Source: an uncultured Tateyamaria sp. (lineage in GTDB: Bacteria > Pseudomonadota > Alphaproteobacteria > Rhodobacterales > Rhodobacteraceae). From it: DNA of 64,000 nt. Location of the stretch: contig NZ_CANNGP010000017.1 of assembly GCF_947504105.1 (NCBI RefSeq), positions 1-64,000 of the forward strand, written 5' to 3'. The translations under genes were made by a program, and so were the position numbers. Below the pieces are notes generated by a model, which worked only from the letters and a program-made list of their open reading frames with translations, ran no database searches and was not told where the DNA came from. Positions 49,046 to 59,504 of the stretch are shown here, in pieces (the stretch's first letter is position 1; every line of letters begins with the position of its first letter).

Positions 49046-50169
49046 CAAGTGAGGCGCATGACCTGCCCGGTTGGCCCAAGTATAGGGTCAGCGGCTGGTT
49101 GAACCGGCTGGTCGCGCGGCCCGGATTTCAAAGTTGGGCCAGCAAGTTTCCACTGACCCGATCGCGGGCGCGGGCCGATGGGGCCGCGCTGTTCGATGTG
49201 GTGCAGGGGTTTGTGCAAAGCCAGGTTTTGATGGCTTTGGTGGAGCTGGACCTGTTCCGGCGGTTGCGAGCGGGGCCACAGACAGCCGAGACATTGGGGC
49301 GCGCCTGTGATGTGCCTGAGGATCGGATGCGGGTCCTGTTGCAAGCGGCGGCCGCGCTGGGGCTGCTCAAACGCAAGAGGGATCGTTTTGCGCTGGCGCG
49401 CAAGGGGGCGGCCCTGATGGGCGTGCCGGGGCTGGAGGCGATGATCCGGCATCACAAGGCATTCTATGATGATCTGCGCGATCCGGTGGCGTTGCTGCGC
49501 AAGCCGGACGAAACGAAGCTGAGCCAGTTCTGGCCTTATGTCTTTGGTGGCGATGTGGATGCGGGTGATGCAGCGGTCTATTCCGACCTGATGGCGCAGT
49601 CTCAGCGCTTGGTGGCTGAGGACACGTTGCGGACCGTATCGCTGAAAGATGTGCAGCACCTTCTGGATATCGGCGGCGGCACGGGGGCGTTTCTGGAAGC
49701 GGCGGGTCAGGCCAACCGGACGATGCAGATGACGCTGTTCGATCTAGCGCCCGTGGTGCCGGATGCACAGGCGCGGTTTGATGCGGCGGGGATGGCCGAC
49801 CGGGTGACCATCGCGCCCGGGTCGTTCCGCGAGGATGCCTTGCCCGAGGGCGCGGATGCGATTTCACTGGTCCGCGTTCTTTATGATCATTCCGATGACA
49901 CAGTGCGCGCCTTGCTGGCATCGGTGCATGATGCCTTGCCTCCTGGCGGGCGGTTGATCGTGTCCGAGCCGATGGGCGGCGGTGCCCGGCCCGAGCGGGC
50001 AGGGGACGTGTATTTCGCATTTTACACGATGGCGATGCAGACGGGACGCGCCCGATCTGCGGAGGAGATCAGTGCGCTTTTGATCGAGGCGGGCTTTGAC
50101 CAGGTGCGCTGTCCGACGCCTGCACGCACCTATGTCACGCGCGTTGTGACAGCGGTGCGTCCGATCTGA
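49042..50169 (+). CDS. crtF: Demethylspheroidene O-methyltransferase
   Basis: 375 residues. SAM-dependent methylation of the 1-hydroxyl of demethylspheroidene. N-terminal dimerisation/winged-helix domain ([34 protein letters not shown]), SAM motif [16 protein letters not shown], and the catalytic region [33 protein letters not shown] overlap with crtE. Confidence 0.95.
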   Translation: MTSEAHDLPGWPKYRVSGWLNRLVARPGFQSWASKFPLTRSRARADGAALFDVVQGFVQSQVLMALVELDLFRRLRAGPQTAETLGRACDVPEDRMRVLLQAAAALGLLKRKRDRFALARKGAALMGVPGLEAMIRHHKAFYDDLRDPVALLRKPDETKLSQFWPYVFGGDVDAGDAAVYSDLMAQSQRLVAEDTLRTVSLKDVQHLLDIGGGTGAFLEAAGQANRTMQMTLFDLAPVVPDAQARFDAAGMADRVTIAPGSFREDALPEGADAISLVRVLYDHSDDTVRALLASVHDALPPGGRLIVSEPMGGGARPERAGDVYFAFYTMAMQTGRARSAEEISALLIEAGFDQVRCPTPARTYVTRVVTAVRPI

Positions 50170-50181
50170 TTTACAGGAAAG

Positions 50182-50199
50182 TGTCCAATCTAATTGACA
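50182..50199. promoter_or_regulatory. PpsR/CrtJ operator 1 upstream of bchC
   Basis: TGTCCAATCTAATTGACA, exact TGT-N12-ACA; first of a tandem pair 8 bases apart. Confidence 0.85.
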
Positions 50200-50207
50200 C
50201 AATGATA

Positions 50208-50225
50208 TGTCCAACTAGAATGACA
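50208..50225. promoter_or_regulatory. PpsR/CrtJ operator 2 upstream of bchC
   Basis: TGTCCAACTAGAATGACA, exact TGT-N12-ACA. The bchC tandem is the classical PpsR/CrtJ target in Rhodobacter and would control bchCXYZ and readthrough into puf. Confidence 0.85.
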
Positions 50226-50289
50226 CATAACGACAAAGCGTCGCCCTGAGTCTCTTTCAAAGGAAACCGGGCAATTGCGGCGCCCGAAC

Positions 50290-51237
50290 ATGGAGATGAC
50301 CTTGGACACTTCTGCCGTCCTACTGAAAGGTCCCAAAGACCTTGATGTCGACACGCTGGCGCTGACGGCGCCGGGGGCAGGTGATCTGGTTGTCGAAGTC
50401 ACACATTCCGGAATTTCCACGGGAACAGAGAAACTGTTCTGGTCGGGCGACATGCCCCCGTTTCCGGGCATGGGCTATCCACTGGTGCCGGGCTACGAGG
50501 CTACTGGTGAAGTGGTAGAGGCCGGTGTGCTGACCGGGTTCAAGCCCGGCGACCGTGTGTTCGTGCCGGGGTCGAATTGCTTTGAAGGTGCCTTTGGCCT
50601 GTTTGGTGGGGCGGCGAAAACGCTGGTCACCGACAGCGAGCGTGTGACCCGTATTGATCCCAAGTTGGGGGCGGAGGGCGCATTGCTGGCCTTGGCCGCT
50701 ACAGCCCGTCACGCAATGGCAGGTATGAACAAGGCCGTGCCGGACCTGATCGTGGGCCACGGTGTGCTTGGCCGGTTGCTGGCCCGGTTGACCATCGCCT
50801 CGGGCGCGCCTGCGCCGAAGGTGTGGGAGATTGACCCTGCCCGTCGTAAGGGCGCGCAGGGGTACGAGGTGCTGCATCCTGACGATGACAAGCGCCGTGA
50901 CTACCGGTCGATCTATGACGCGTCGGGGCAGGAGAGCCTGTTGAACGATCTGGTCGGTCGCATCGCCAAGGGTGGTGAGATTGTCTTGGCCGGGTTCTAT
51001 TCCGCGCCTTTGTCTTTCGCCTTTCCGCCCGCTTTCATGAAAGAGGCGCGGTTCCGTGTGGCGGCCGAGTGGACCCGCGAGGATCTGGCCGCAACCCGCG
51101 CGCTGGTCGAGTGCGGAGCGCTGCGGCTGGACGGATTGATCACACACACCCGGCTCGCTGCTGATGCGCACGCGGCCTATGAGCAGGCATTCACGGATGG
51201 GGCCTGCCTGAAGATGATTTTGGATTGGGAGCACTGA
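50290..51237 (+). CDS. bchC: 3-hydroxyethyl bacteriochlorophyllide a dehydrogenase
   Basis: About 315 residues. Oxidises the 3-hydroxyethyl to the 3-acetyl group. Medium-chain dehydrogenase-like: [76 protein letters not shown]. Start uncertain between ATG 50290, ATG 50296 and a TTG at 50275. Followed after 3 bases by bchX. Confidence 0.95.
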   Translation: MEMTLDTSAVLLKGPKDLDVDTLALTAPGAGDLVVEVTHSGISTGTEKLFWSGDMPPFPGMGYPLVPGYEATGEVVEAGVLTGFKPGDRVFVPGSNCFEGAFGLFGGAAKTLVTDSERVTRIDPKLGAEGALLALAATARHAMAGMNKAVPDLIVGHGVLGRLLARLTIASGAPAPKVWEIDPARRKGAQGYEVLHPDDDKRRDYRSIYDASGQESLLNDLVGRIAKGGEIVLAGFYSAPLSFAFPPAFMKEARFRVAAEWTREDLAATRALVECGALRLDGLITHTRLAADAHAAYEQAFTDGACLKMILDWEH

Positions 51238-51240
51238 AGC

Positions 51241-52242
51241 ATGAAAGACGAGGTTCCTAATCTTAAGGATTTCGATCAGCGCCTGCGCGATGAGGCCAAT
51301 GAAGATTTGGCCGACGTGCTGCCCGCTGAGGCGACGAAGGACACGCAGATCATCGCGATCTATGGCAAGGGGGGGATTGGCAAATCCTTCACCCTCGCCA
51401 ACCTGAGCCACATGATGGCGGAGCAGGGCAAGCGTGTGCTGCTGATCGGGTGTGACCCGAAGTCTGACACCACCAGCCTGTTGTTTGGTGGCAAGGCCTG
51501 CCCGACCATCATCGAGACTTCGACCAAGAAGAAGCTGGCGGGTGAAGAGGTTGCCATTGGCGACGTCTGCTTCAAGCGCGGCGGTGTGTTTGCCATGGAG
51601 CTTGGTGGCCCGGAAGTGGGTCGTGGCTGCGGTGGGCGCGGCATCATCCACGGCTTTGAGCTGCTGGAGAAGCTGGGCTTTCACGATTGGGATTTTGACT
51701 ACGTCCTGCTGGATTTCCTTGGTGACGTGGTCTGTGGCGGCTTTGGTCTGCCCATTGCGCGGGACATGGCGCAGAAAGTGATCCTGGTCGCGTCGAATGA
51801 TCTGCAGTCGCTTTATGTGGCCAACAACGTCTGTTCGGCGGTGGAGTATTTCCGTAAGCTGGGCGGCAATGTCGGTGTGGCCGGGTTGGTCGTCAACAAG
51901 GATGACGGGTCGGGCGAGGCGCAGGCCTTTGCCGAGGCCGTGGATATTCCGGTGCTTGCCTCGATCCCGCAGGATGATGACCTGCGCAAGAAATCCGCGA
52001 ATTATCAGATTGTCGGCACGGACACGTCACAATGGGGTGCCCTGTTTGCTGCCCTGGGAGAGAACGTGGCCGTCGCACCGCCGGTGCGTCCCGCACCCTT
52101 GTCGCAGGATGGGCTGCTTGATCTTTTTGACGGGTCCGAGACGGGGGCGGGCATTGAATTGATCCCGGCCACTGACATGGACATGCGCGGCAAGAATGCA
52201 GCGCCGAAAGAGTCCCTTGAAGTGGTGTATGACGACGCATGA
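51241..52242 (+). CDS. bchX: Chlorophyllide a reductase iron protein subunit X
   Basis: 333 residues. NifH-like ATPase of chlorophyllide oxidoreductase, which reduces ring B. P-loop [20 protein letters not shown]; cluster cysteines in VGRGCGGRGIIHG and [13 protein letters not shown]-terminal extension of about 35 residues compared with BchL is normal for BchX. ATGA overlap with bchY. Confidence 0.97.
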   Translation: MKDEVPNLKDFDQRLRDEANEDLADVLPAEATKDTQIIAIYGKGGIGKSFTLANLSHMMAEQGKRVLLIGCDPKSDTTSLLFGGKACPTIIETSTKKKLAGEEVAIGDVCFKRGGVFAMELGGPEVGRGCGGRGIIHGFELLEKLGFHDWDFDYVLLDFLGDVVCGGFGLPIARDMAQKVILVASNDLQSLYVANNVCSAVEYFRKLGGNVGVAGLVVNKDDGSGEAQAFAEAVDIPVLASIPQDDDLRKKSANYQIVGTDTSQWGALFAALGENVAVAPPVRPAPLSQDGLLDLFDGSETGAGIELIPATDMDMRGKNAAPKESLEVVYDDA

Positions 52243-53807
52243 GCACCAAGGTCACATATGACGCCGCCGATACGGTGGAGGTGACCAAGGGCCACCCGCG
52301 CGAGGCAGAGATGCCTGCGGTGGAGGCCCCTGTTGACGGTCTGGGCTGTCATTCAGGCTCCGAGATGGAAAAGGCTGCGCGGATGGCGGGCAACTCCGAG
52401 ATGTTGGACAAGTTTGCTGCCGACTATCCGCAAGGTCCCCATGACAAGCCGCAGAGCATGTGCCCGGCCTTCGGGTCGTTGCGTGTGGGCTTGCGGATGC
52501 GCCGGGTAGCGACTGTTTTGTCCGGCTCTGCCTGCTGTGTGTATGGCCTGACCTTTGTGTCCCATTTCTACGGGGCGCGGCGGTCTGTTGGCTATGTGCC
52601 TTTCAATTCTGAGACTTTGGTGACCGGAAAGCTGTTCGAGGACATTCGCGAGTCTGTTCATGATCTGGCGGACCCAGACAAATATGACGCCATTGTCGTG
52701 ACGAACCTGTGTGTGCCGACGGCCTCTGGCGTGCCGCTGCGGCTGTTGCCGGATGAGATCAATGGGGTTCGGATCGTCGGAATCGACGTGCCCGGGTTTG
52801 GTATTCCCACCCATGCCGAGGCCAAGGATGTTCTGGCCGGGGCCATGCTGAACTATGCCCGCGCCGAAGTGGAGGCAGGGCCGGTGGCTGCGCCCGTGGG
52901 TGGGAAATCTGATCGCCCGACCGTAGCGTTGCTGGGAGAGATGTTCCCGGCGGACCCGATGATGATCGGGCAAATGCTGGCGCCTTTGGGGCTGGCTGCA
53001 GGGCCGGTGGTGCCGTGTCGTGAGTGGCGGGAGCTTTATGCAGCTCTGGATGCGTCCGTCGTGGCGGCGGTGCATCCGTTTTACACCAGCGCCGTGCGTG
53101 AGTTCGAGGCTGCTGGTCGGCCTATTGTTGGCTCGGCCCCTGTGGGCCGGGATGGGACGGCGGCGTGGCTCAAGGCCATTGGCGATGCGCATGGCTGTTC
53201 GGCTGAGCAGATTGCCGAGGCACAGAATGCCGTTCTGCCTGCGATTTCCGGCGCGTTGGCCGCGACCCCGATCAAGGGGACCATCACCCTTTCGGGCTAT
53301 GAAGGGTCCGAATTGCTGGTCGCCCGCCTGTTGATCGAGAGCGGGGCGGAGGTGCCTTATGTGGGTACGGCCTGTCCGCGGACGCGGTGGAACGCGGACG
53401 ATCAGGCGTGGCTTGAGACCAAGGGCGTGAAGGTGACATTCCGCGCGTCGCTGGAAGATGATTGTGCGGCGATGGAAGCGGTACAGCCCGATCTCGCCAT
53501 TGGCACGACGCCGGTTGTGCAGAAGGCGAAGGAGCTGGGTATTCCGGGTCTCTATTTCACCAACCTGATTTCAGCGCGACCGCTGATGGGTGTGGCCGGG
53601 GCAGGATCGCTGGCCGAGGTCATCAATGCTGCCATCGCCAACAAAGGGCGCATGGATCACATGAAAGCCTTCTTCGAAGGTGTGGGTGAAGGTGACACGG
53701 CTGGTGTCTGGGAAGGTGCGCCGAATACGCGGCCCGATTTCCGGGCGCAGAACCTGAAGAAGCTGGAACGTCAGCAGAAGGCCGCGAAGGCGGCGGAGAT
53801 GATTTAG
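52239..53807 (+). CDS. bchY: Chlorophyllide a reductase subunit Y
   Basis: 522 residues. NifD-like subunit of chlorophyllide oxidoreductase. Candidate cluster cysteines in [36 protein letters not shown] and [19 protein letters not shown]-terminal substrate-binding part [21 protein letters not shown]. Coupled to bchX by ATGA; 133 bases before bchZ. Confidence 0.96.
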   Translation: MSTKVTYDAADTVEVTKGHPREAEMPAVEAPVDGLGCHSGSEMEKAARMAGNSEMLDKFAADYPQGPHDKPQSMCPAFGSLRVGLRMRRVATVLSGSACCVYGLTFVSHFYGARRSVGYVPFNSETLVTGKLFEDIRESVHDLADPDKYDAIVVTNLCVPTASGVPLRLLPDEINGVRIVGIDVPGFGIPTHAEAKDVLAGAMLNYARAEVEAGPVAAPVGGKSDRPTVALLGEMFPADPMMIGQMLAPLGLAAGPVVPCREWRELYAALDASVVAAVHPFYTSAVREFEAAGRPIVGSAPVGRDGTAAWLKAIGDAHGCSAEQIAEAQNAVLPAISGALAATPIKGTITLSGYEGSELLVARLLIESGAEVPYVGTACPRTRWNADDQAWLETKGVKVTFRASLEDDCAAMEAVQPDLAIGTTPVVQKAKELGIPGLYFTNLISARPLMGVAGAGSLAEVINAAIANKGRMDHMKAFFEGVGEGDTAGVWEGAPNTRPDFRAQNLKKLERQQKAAKAAEMI

Positions 53808-53940
53808 TGCGCGGCGCGTGGAACATATCCCGCGCCCGGTCGATAGGCCGGGCATGCCCGCACCGCCCCCCCGGGGCGGGCATACTGCCCACCCCGCGGC
53901 GCTGCCATGCCCTTGCGCTTCATGTCCGGGAGGGTTGGAC

Positions 53941-55464
53941 ATGCTGATCATGGATCACGATCGGGCCGGGGGATATTGGGGCGCGGTTTACGCCTTTTGC
54001 GCTGTGAAGGGTCTGCAATGTGTGATCGACGGCCCTGTCGGCTGTGAGAACCTGCCGGTGACCTCTGTCCTGCACTACACCGATGCCTTGCCGCCCCATG
54101 AGTTGCCCATCGTGACCACGGGTCTGGGCGAGGAAGAGTTGGGCCGTGACGGGACCGAAGGCGCGATGAAGCGGGCTTGGGGCACGTTGGACCCGGCGCT
54201 GCCTGCAGTGGTCGTGACCGGTTCCATTGCCGAGATGATCGGCGGGGGCGTGACCCCCCAAGGCACGAATATTCAGAGATTCCTGCCGCGCACCATTGAT
54301 GAGGATCAGTGGGAAGCGGCGGATCGGGCGATGACCTGGATCTTTACCGAGTTCGGTATGACCAAGGGTCGGATGCCGCCCGAGAAGAAACGCGAGGAAG
54401 GTGCGCGTCCTCGCGTTAATATCCTTGGTCCGATGTATGGCACGTTCAACATGCCATCCGATCTGGCCGAGATCCGCAGGCTGGTCGAAGGGATCGGCTG
54501 CGAGGTCAACATGGTGATGCCCTTGGGCGCCCATGTGGCCGACATGCGAAATCTGGTGAATGCGGATGTGAACATCTGCATGTACCGCGAGTTCGGGCGC
54601 GGGTTGAGCGAGCTTCTTGCCAAGCCGTATCTACAAGCCCCGATAGGGGTCGAGAGTACCACCAAGTTCCTGCGCGCACTGGGGAATTTGGTGGACCTCG
54701 ACCCCGAACCTTTTATCGAGTGCGAAAAGCATTCGACGCTCAAGCCTGTGTGGGACCTTTGGCGGTCTGTCACGCAGGATTTCTTTGCCACCGCATCCTT
54801 TGCGGTCGTGGCGAACGAGACCTATGCCCGAGGCCTGCGTCTGTTCCTAGAGGACGACATGGGTCTGCCGTGCGCTTTCGCGACGGCGCGCGTTGCGGGC
54901 AAGAAGACCAACAACGAGGAAGTGCGCGCCTGGATGGGCCAGAAGCGCCCCCTTGTCGTTTTCGGGTCCATCAATGAAAAGATGTATCTGGCGGAGCTGA
55001 AGGGTGGGCATGGGCCAAGCCCTGCGTTCATTCCTGCGTCTTTTCCCGGCGCTGCCATTCGCCGGGCCACGGGTACCCCATTTATGGGATATGCGGGCGC
55101 AACCTACGTCATTCAAGAAGTCTGCAATGGCCTCTTTGACGCACTCTTTCACATTCTGCCTTTGGCCACCGATATGGATGCGGCCGAGGCGACCCCGACG
55201 ACACTGCGCCGCGATTTCCCATGGGATGAAGACGCGCAGGCCATGCTGGACCGGATCGTGGCCCAGCATCCCATCCTGACCCGGATTTCCGCGGCAAAGA
55301 CTTTGCGCGATGCGGCTGAGCAAGCAGCCCTCGCGCAAGGTGCGGACCGGGTTGTGATTGAAACTGTGCGCGCTCTCGATCCCGCTTTGGCGGGGTCGTC
55401 CGATATGAAGGATCCGGCCTTGGCCGGGTCGTCAGACAACGTTTCCGAGGGAGGAACAGCATGA
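53941..55464 (+). CDS. bchZ: Chlorophyllide a reductase subunit Z
   Basis: 507 residues. NifK-like partner of Bch[68 protein letters not shown]. The start at 53941 follows GGGAGG; the open frame before it is GC-rich repeat-like sequence. The last 25 residues contain a tandem duplication (DPALAGSSD twice) beyond the usual family end. ATGA overlap with pufQ. Confidence 0.95.
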   Translation: MLIMDHDRAGGYWGAVYAFCAVKGLQCVIDGPVGCENLPVTSVLHYTDALPPHELPIVTTGLGEEELGRDGTEGAMKRAWGTLDPALPAVVVTGSIAEMIGGGVTPQGTNIQRFLPRTIDEDQWEAADRAMTWIFTEFGMTKGRMPPEKKREEGARPRVNILGPMYGTFNMPSDLAEIRRLVEGIGCEVNMVMPLGAHVADMRNLVNADVNICMYREFGRGLSELLAKPYLQAPIGVESTTKFLRALGNLVDLDPEPFIECEKHSTLKPVWDLWRSVTQDFFATASFAVVANETYARGLRLFLEDDMGLPCAFATARVAGKKTNNEEVRAWMGQKRPLVVFGSINEKMYLAELKGGHGPSPAFIPASFPGAAIRRATGTPFMGYAGATYVIQEVCNGLFDALFHILPLATDMDAAEATPTTLRRDFPWDEDAQAMLDRIVAQHPILTRISAAKTLRDAAEQAALAQGADRVVIETVRALDPALAGSSDMKDPALAGSSDNVSEGGTA

Positions 55465-55691
55465 CTGACATGACATCGAACATGGCGACCGAGGCACCCG
55501 CCAGAAAGCGCAACGGCGAGAAGACCGAGTTCATGGTCTATTTCGCGATCATCTTTGTGGCGACCTTGCCGCTGGCCTACCTGACCTGGGCGCTGGCCGC
55601 GATCAAGTCGCGCAGCTTTACTGACAAGGGCCCGATGGCCCGGGCCTGGACCCAGGCGCGGATCATCACGCCGATGATCTTCAACGCGTGA
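55461..55691 (+). CDS. pufQ: PufQ
   Basis: 76 residues. Small membrane protein stimulating bacteriochlorophyll synthesis or delivery at the head of the puf operon. One helix ([23 protein letters not shown]) and the conserved tail [18 protein letters not shown], as in Rhodobacter PufQ. Starts inside the bchZ stop (ATGA), so puf is also transcribed from upstream bch promoters. Confidence 0.9.
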   Translation: MTDMTSNMATEAPARKRNGEKTEFMVYFAIIFVATLPLAYLTWALAAIKSRSFTDKGPMARAWTQARIITPMIFNA

Positions 55692-55880
55692 GATCAGTCC
55701 CGACATATTTTCTAACGGGCCCGCTTTCGCGCGAGCTTATGAGTTCTCTCGGCCTGTGTGCGCCTGCCGAGACACGAGACTGGACGCCTGCCTGCAGGTG
55801 GACAGAGCCCGGAGGGGGTGACCCCAAAGGACCCGGCCGCGGGGTGCGCGGCGTCAGCATTGATTTCCGGAGGAATGACT

Positions 55881-56036
55881 ATGGCTGAAAACCTGTCTTT
55901 TACAGGTCTTACAGACGAGCAGGCGCAAGAATTGCACGCTGTCTACATGAGCGGGCTCTGGCTTTTCACAGCCGTGGCCGTTGTCGCTCACTTGGCAACG
56001 TACATCTGGCGTCCCTGGTTCGCGAACGGTTGGTAA
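55881..56036 (+). CDS. pufB: Light-harvesting 1 beta subunit
   Basis: 51 residues. LH1 antenna beta polypeptide. [20 protein letters not shown], then the membrane helix with the bacteriochlorophyll-ligating His in [14 protein letters not shown]. The ATG follows CCGGAGGAATGACT. An ATG 6 bases upstream is too close to the ribosome binding site. Confidence 0.97.
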   Translation: MAENLSFTGLTDEQAQELHAVYMSGLWLFTAVAVVAHLATYIWRPWFANGW

Positions 56037-56045
56037 GGACAAGAC

Positions 56046-56204
56046 ATGGCAAAGTTCTACAAGATCTGGCTCATTTTTGATCCTCGCCGCGTGTTCGTTG
56101 CGCAAGGCGTCTTTCTGTTCCTGCTGGCAGCGATGATTCACCTCGTCCTGCTGAGCACGGAGCACTTCAACTGGTTCGAGCTGGCTGCCCAAGGCGCCCA
56201 GTAA
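56046..56204 (+). CDS. pufA: Light-harvesting 1 alpha subunit
   Basis: 52 residues. LH1 antenna alpha polypeptide. [20 protein letters not shown], helix with the bacteriochlorophyll-ligating His in [18 protein letters not shown]. Nine bases after pufB, preceded by AAGGA. Followed by a large mRNA hairpin. Confidence 0.97.
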   Translation: MAKFYKIWLIFDPRRVFVAQGVFLFLLAAMIHLVLLSTEHFNWFELAAQGAQ

Positions 56205-56232
56205 GAGCTGGTCCGAAGGGATCATCAAGATC

Positions 56233-56273
56233 GCTGCGGGCGGGGCAACAGTGCGCCCCCGCCTGCCCGCAGC
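56233..56273 (+). promoter_or_regulatory. pufA-pufL intercistronic stem-loop
   Basis: GCTGCGGGCGGGG pairs with CCCCGCC-TGCCCGCAGC, a very stable hairpin in the 142-base pufA-pufL gap. In Rhodobacter such a structure protects pufBA mRNA and sets the excess of LH1 over reaction centre; the same role is likely. Confidence 0.8.
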
Positions 56274-56346
56274 AAACCCATTCTGACACTACCAAGACGG
56301 CTGACGACCCGACCCGGGCCGCGCCGCCAAACGCGGAGATAGAGAG

Positions 56347-57210
56347 ATGGCCTTGCTGTCCTTCGAACGAAAGTATCGCGTCCGCGGAGGGACGCTGATC
56401 GGCGGCGATCTGTTCGACTTCTGGGTTGGCCCTTTCTACGTGGGCTTTTTCGGGGTCACGACCGCCTTTTTCGCCCTTCTGGGCACTATCCTGATTTTCT
56501 GGGGCGCATCCCAACAGGGTACCTTCAATCCATGGCTGATCAACATCGCCCCGCCGGACCTGAGTTACGGTCTGGGCATGGCGCCCCTGCTGGAAGGCGG
56601 GTTGTGGCAGATCATCACGATCTGTGCCACCGGCGCGTTCATCAGCTGGGCCCTGCGCGAGGTTGAGATTTGCCGCAAGCTGGGGATGGGATATCACGTC
56701 CCCATCGGTTTCAGCTTTGCCATTCTGGCCTACATGACGCTGGTCATCTTCCGCCCCTTCCTGATGGGCGCGTGGGGGCATGGGTTTCCGTATGGGATCT
56801 TCAGCCACCTCGATTGGGTGAGCAACACCGGCTACGCCTATCTGCACTTCCACTATAACCCCGCGCATATGCTGGCCGTCACGTTGTTCTTCACGACCAC
56901 GCTGGCGCTGGCGCTGCACGGGGCGCTGATCCTGTCGGCGGCCAACCCCGAAGAGGGCGAGCTGGCCAAGACACCTGATCACGAGGACACGTTCTTTCGC
57001 GACTTCATCGGTTATTCGATCGGCACCTTGGGCATTCACCGGCTTGGCTGGCTTCTGGCCATCAACGCGGTGTTCTTCAGTGCGGTCTGCATCATCATCT
57101 CTGGCCCGGTCTGGACGTCCGGCTGGCCCGAGTGGTGGAACTGGTGGCTGAACCTGCCGATCTGGGGCGCTGATCCGCTGCCTGTCTATCAATCCGGCTT
57201 TGGAGGGTAA
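56347..57210 (+). CDS. pufL: Photosynthetic reaction centre subunit L
   Basis: 287 residues, five membrane helices. Binds primary donor, bacteriopheophytin and QB region. Starts [17 protein letters not shown]; pigment and iron ligands are in [33 protein letters not shown] and GTLGIHRLG. Five bases before pufM. Confidence 0.98.
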   Translation: MALLSFERKYRVRGGTLIGGDLFDFWVGPFYVGFFGVTTAFFALLGTILIFWGASQQGTFNPWLINIAPPDLSYGLGMAPLLEGGLWQIITICATGAFISWALREVEICRKLGMGYHVPIGFSFAILAYMTLVIFRPFLMGAWGHGFPYGIFSHLDWVSNTGYAYLHFHYNPAHMLAVTLFFTTTLALALHGALILSAANPEEGELAKTPDHEDTFFRDFIGYSIGTLGIHRLGWLLAINAVFFSAVCIIISGPVWTSGWPEWWNWWLNLPIWGADPLPVYQSGFGG

Positions 57211-57214
57211 GGAT

Positions 57215-58207
57215 ATGTTCAATATCGAATATCAAAACATCTTCACCCAGGTCCAAGTTCAGGGGAACCCGGAATGGGGTATGGACGACAGCGGCGAGAT
57301 GATGGCCGAGCGGGGCGGAAAGCCTTGGTTCTCGACCCTCGCTGGCTGGATCGGCAATGCGCAGATCGGACCTATTTACCTCGGCTGGACCGGCATGGTG
57401 TCGCTGGCGACGGGCCTGATCTGGTTCGTAATGGTCGGCATCAACATGCTGAGCCAGGTTGGATTCAGCATCCCCGAGTTCATCCGCCAACTGTTCTGGC
57501 TGGCGCTTGAGCCGCCATCGCCGGAATATGGGCTTAGTATGCCGCCACTGGACGAAGGGGGCTGGTACATCATCGCCTCATTCTTCCTGCTGGTGTCGGT
57601 GATGACGTGGCTCTTGCGCAGCTACCTGCTGGCGGCTGAGCACAAGATGGGCAAGCATGTGTTCTGGGCCTTTGCGGCTGCTGTGTGGTTGTTCCTGGTG
57701 CTGGGTCTGTTCCGTCCGGTCCTGATGGGATCGTGGAGTGAGGCCGTGCCTTACGGCATCTTCCCGCATCTCGACTGGACCACGGCGTTCTCGATCCGCT
57801 ACGGCAACCTCTATTACAACCCGTTCCACGCGCTGAGCATCGTGTTCCTCTATGGCTCTGTCCTGCTGTTCTGTATGCATGGCGGCACCATTCTGGCTGT
57901 GACCCGCTATGGCGGCGACCGCGAGTTGGAGCAGATCTATGACCGTGGTACGGCGACCGAGCGGGCGGCCCTGTTCTGGCGCTGGACCATGGGGTTCAAC
58001 GCCACGATGGAGGGCATTCACCGCTGGGCCTGGTGGTTTGCGGTGCTGACCCCGATCACGGGCGGCATTGGCATCCTGCTGACCGGCACGGTGGTCGACA
58101 ACTGGTTCATCTGGGCGCAGGAGCACAACTTTGCCCCCGCCTATGACGGTGCATATGGCTACGAAGACTACGGGTCGTACGAAGCCTTCATCGGGAAGGA
58201 GGACTGA
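57215..58207 (+). CDS. pufM: Photosynthetic reaction centre subunit M
   Basis: 330 residues, five membrane helices. NPEWGMDD near the start, [23 protein letters not shown] with the special-pair His, [17 protein letters not shown] with the Tyr that speeds charge separation and an iron-ligating His, and EGIHRWAWW. The ATG at 57215 follows GGAGGGTAAGG. Confidence 0.98.
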   Translation: MFNIEYQNIFTQVQVQGNPEWGMDDSGEMMAERGGKPWFSTLAGWIGNAQIGPIYLGWTGMVSLATGLIWFVMVGINMLSQVGFSIPEFIRQLFWLALEPPSPEYGLSMPPLDEGGWYIIASFFLLVSVMTWLLRSYLLAAEHKMGKHVFWAFAAAVWLFLVLGLFRPVLMGSWSEAVPYGIFPHLDWTTAFSIRYGNLYYNPFHALSIVFLYGSVLLFCMHGGTILAVTRYGGDRELEQIYDRGTATERAALFWRWTMGFNATMEGIHRWAWWFAVLTPITGGIGILLTGTVVDNWFIWAQEHNFAPAYDGAYGYEDYGSYEAFIGKED

Positions 58208-58209
58208 TC

Positions 58210-59298
58210 ATGCTGCCCAAGTGGTTCAATGAATGGAACAAGGCCAATCCGACCAATGTGTTCGGGCCGGCCATCGCCATCGGCATTGTTGGCAGTGCTG
58301 TCTTTGTCGCCGCGCTCTTGGTGACATGGGGCAACCCGGTCCAGACCGAGAGCATGCAGACGGGTCCACGCGGCACGGGCATGTCGGTGCCGGAATACAA
58401 CGTTGCCCGCACTGCCGAGGATCCGACGGTGGCGGACTACAGCTCGGCCCCGCCGGTTGTCCCCGGGGCGGGTGCTGCCCGTGCCGGTGATGTCATCGAC
58501 AATGCCGAACCGTTGCTAGCCGATCTGACACCTGAAAACTACGAACGCATCGTGAATGCGATGCGGACGTGGACGGGCATCAGCGTGCTGTTTGATGGCG
58601 AGGAAAACTACCAGACCGTCGTGGCGCGGCGCATGATCCAGATGACCCAGAACCTGAACGAGAACTGGGCGGGCCATGTCAACGTGAATGGGGATGCAGG
58701 TGTGAACTGCTATACCTGTCACAGGGGCGAGGCTGTTCCAAGCGACGTCTGGTTCAATGTCACGCCGGTCAATGAAAATGTCGGTGGTTGGGCTGCGGAT
58801 CAGAACCGCGCCACGTCGATGAGTTCATCGACCTCGCTACCCTCAACGGCGTTGGAGGTTTACCTGACCGACTATGACAGCCAGGTGAATGTGCATGATC
58901 TGGAAAGCCGGGTGGCCGGTGTGCCGGGTCTGGATGACGATGTTCACACGATCCAGAAGACCGAGATGACGTTCAGCCTGATGAACTATTTCTCGAACTC
59001 GTTGGGTGTGAACTGTGTCTTCTGCCACAATAGCCGGGCGTTCTATGACGGGGCGCAGGTGACGCCGCAGTGGTCGACGGCCCAACAGGGCCGCCAGATG
59101 GTGATCGAGCTGAACCAGGAATACCTGATCCCGCTCAAGGACATTTACCCTGCCGAGCGCCTTGGCCCGATCTATGCCGATGCGCCCAAGGTGGGCTGCC
59201 GGACCTGCCACAAGGGGTATCAGAAACCTTTGCAAGGTATGAACATGGTGGCGGATTGGCCTGAACTCGCGTCGACCGAGGCGCCTGTTTACGAGTGA
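58210..59298 (+). CDS. pufC: Reaction centre cytochrome c subunit, apparently triheme
   Basis: 362 residues. Donates electrons to the special pair. One N-terminal membrane anchor (AIAIGIVGSAVFVAALLVTW) with no lipobox Cys. Only three CxxCH motifs are present: CYTCH (~167-171), CVFCH (~262) and CRTCH (~336). The first motif of tetraheme PufC should lie near residue 125, but the text there is TWTGISVLFDGEENYQ, without Cys. The heme-2 Met region VVARRMIQMT is kept. A triheme PufC is known from Rhodovulum sulfidophilum. Starts after AAGGAGG, two bases behind pufM. Confidence 0.95.
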   Translation: MLPKWFNEWNKANPTNVFGPAIAIGIVGSAVFVAALLVTWGNPVQTESMQTGPRGTGMSVPEYNVARTAEDPTVADYSSAPPVVPGAGAARAGDVIDNAEPLLADLTPENYERIVNAMRTWTGISVLFDGEENYQTVVARRMIQMTQNLNENWAGHVNVNGDAGVNCYTCHRGEAVPSDVWFNVTPVNENVGGWAADQNRATSMSSSTSLPSTALEVYLTDYDSQVNVHDLESRVAGVPGLDDDVHTIQKTEMTFSLMNYFSNSLGVNCVFCHNSRAFYDGAQVTPQWSTAQQGRQMVIELNQEYLIPLKDIYPAERLGPIYADAPKVGCRTCHKGYQKPLQGMNMVADWPELASTEAPVYE

Positions 59299-59303
59299 TG
59301 TGG

Positions 59304-59327
59304 CGGGGGCGGCGCAGCCTGCCCCCG
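59304..59327 (+). terminator. Hairpin after pufC
   Basis: CGGGGGC-N10-GCCCCCG, starting 6 bases after the pufC stop, without a T-run. Probably an mRNA 3'-end stabiliser. Confidence 0.5.
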
Positions 59328-59432
59328 TGACGCCAGGCGCGGGTCGGTGGCTTCCTTGACCCACGCACGGGATCGATGATCCCGGTTCCCTTCCTGTTGG
59401 CTACAGGAACCTGGCGTCGTGCTTGAACCCTC

Positions 59433-59449
59433 AGGCGCGACGCCTTTTT
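59433..59449 (+). terminator. Terminator-like hairpin at the end of the puf operon
   Basis: AGGCG-CGA-CGCCT followed by Ts. The 206-base pufC-dxs gap also contains GGGATC-GAT-GATCCC (59369-59383) and a 9-bp inverted repeat GACGCCAGG/CCTGGCGTC (59329-59337 and 59410-59418). Confidence 0.55.
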
Positions 59450-59504
59450 GCCCCAAGGGTCTGCTTGGCAAGGTGGGTGGGGCGAGTTGAAAGGACGTGC
59501 GCCC

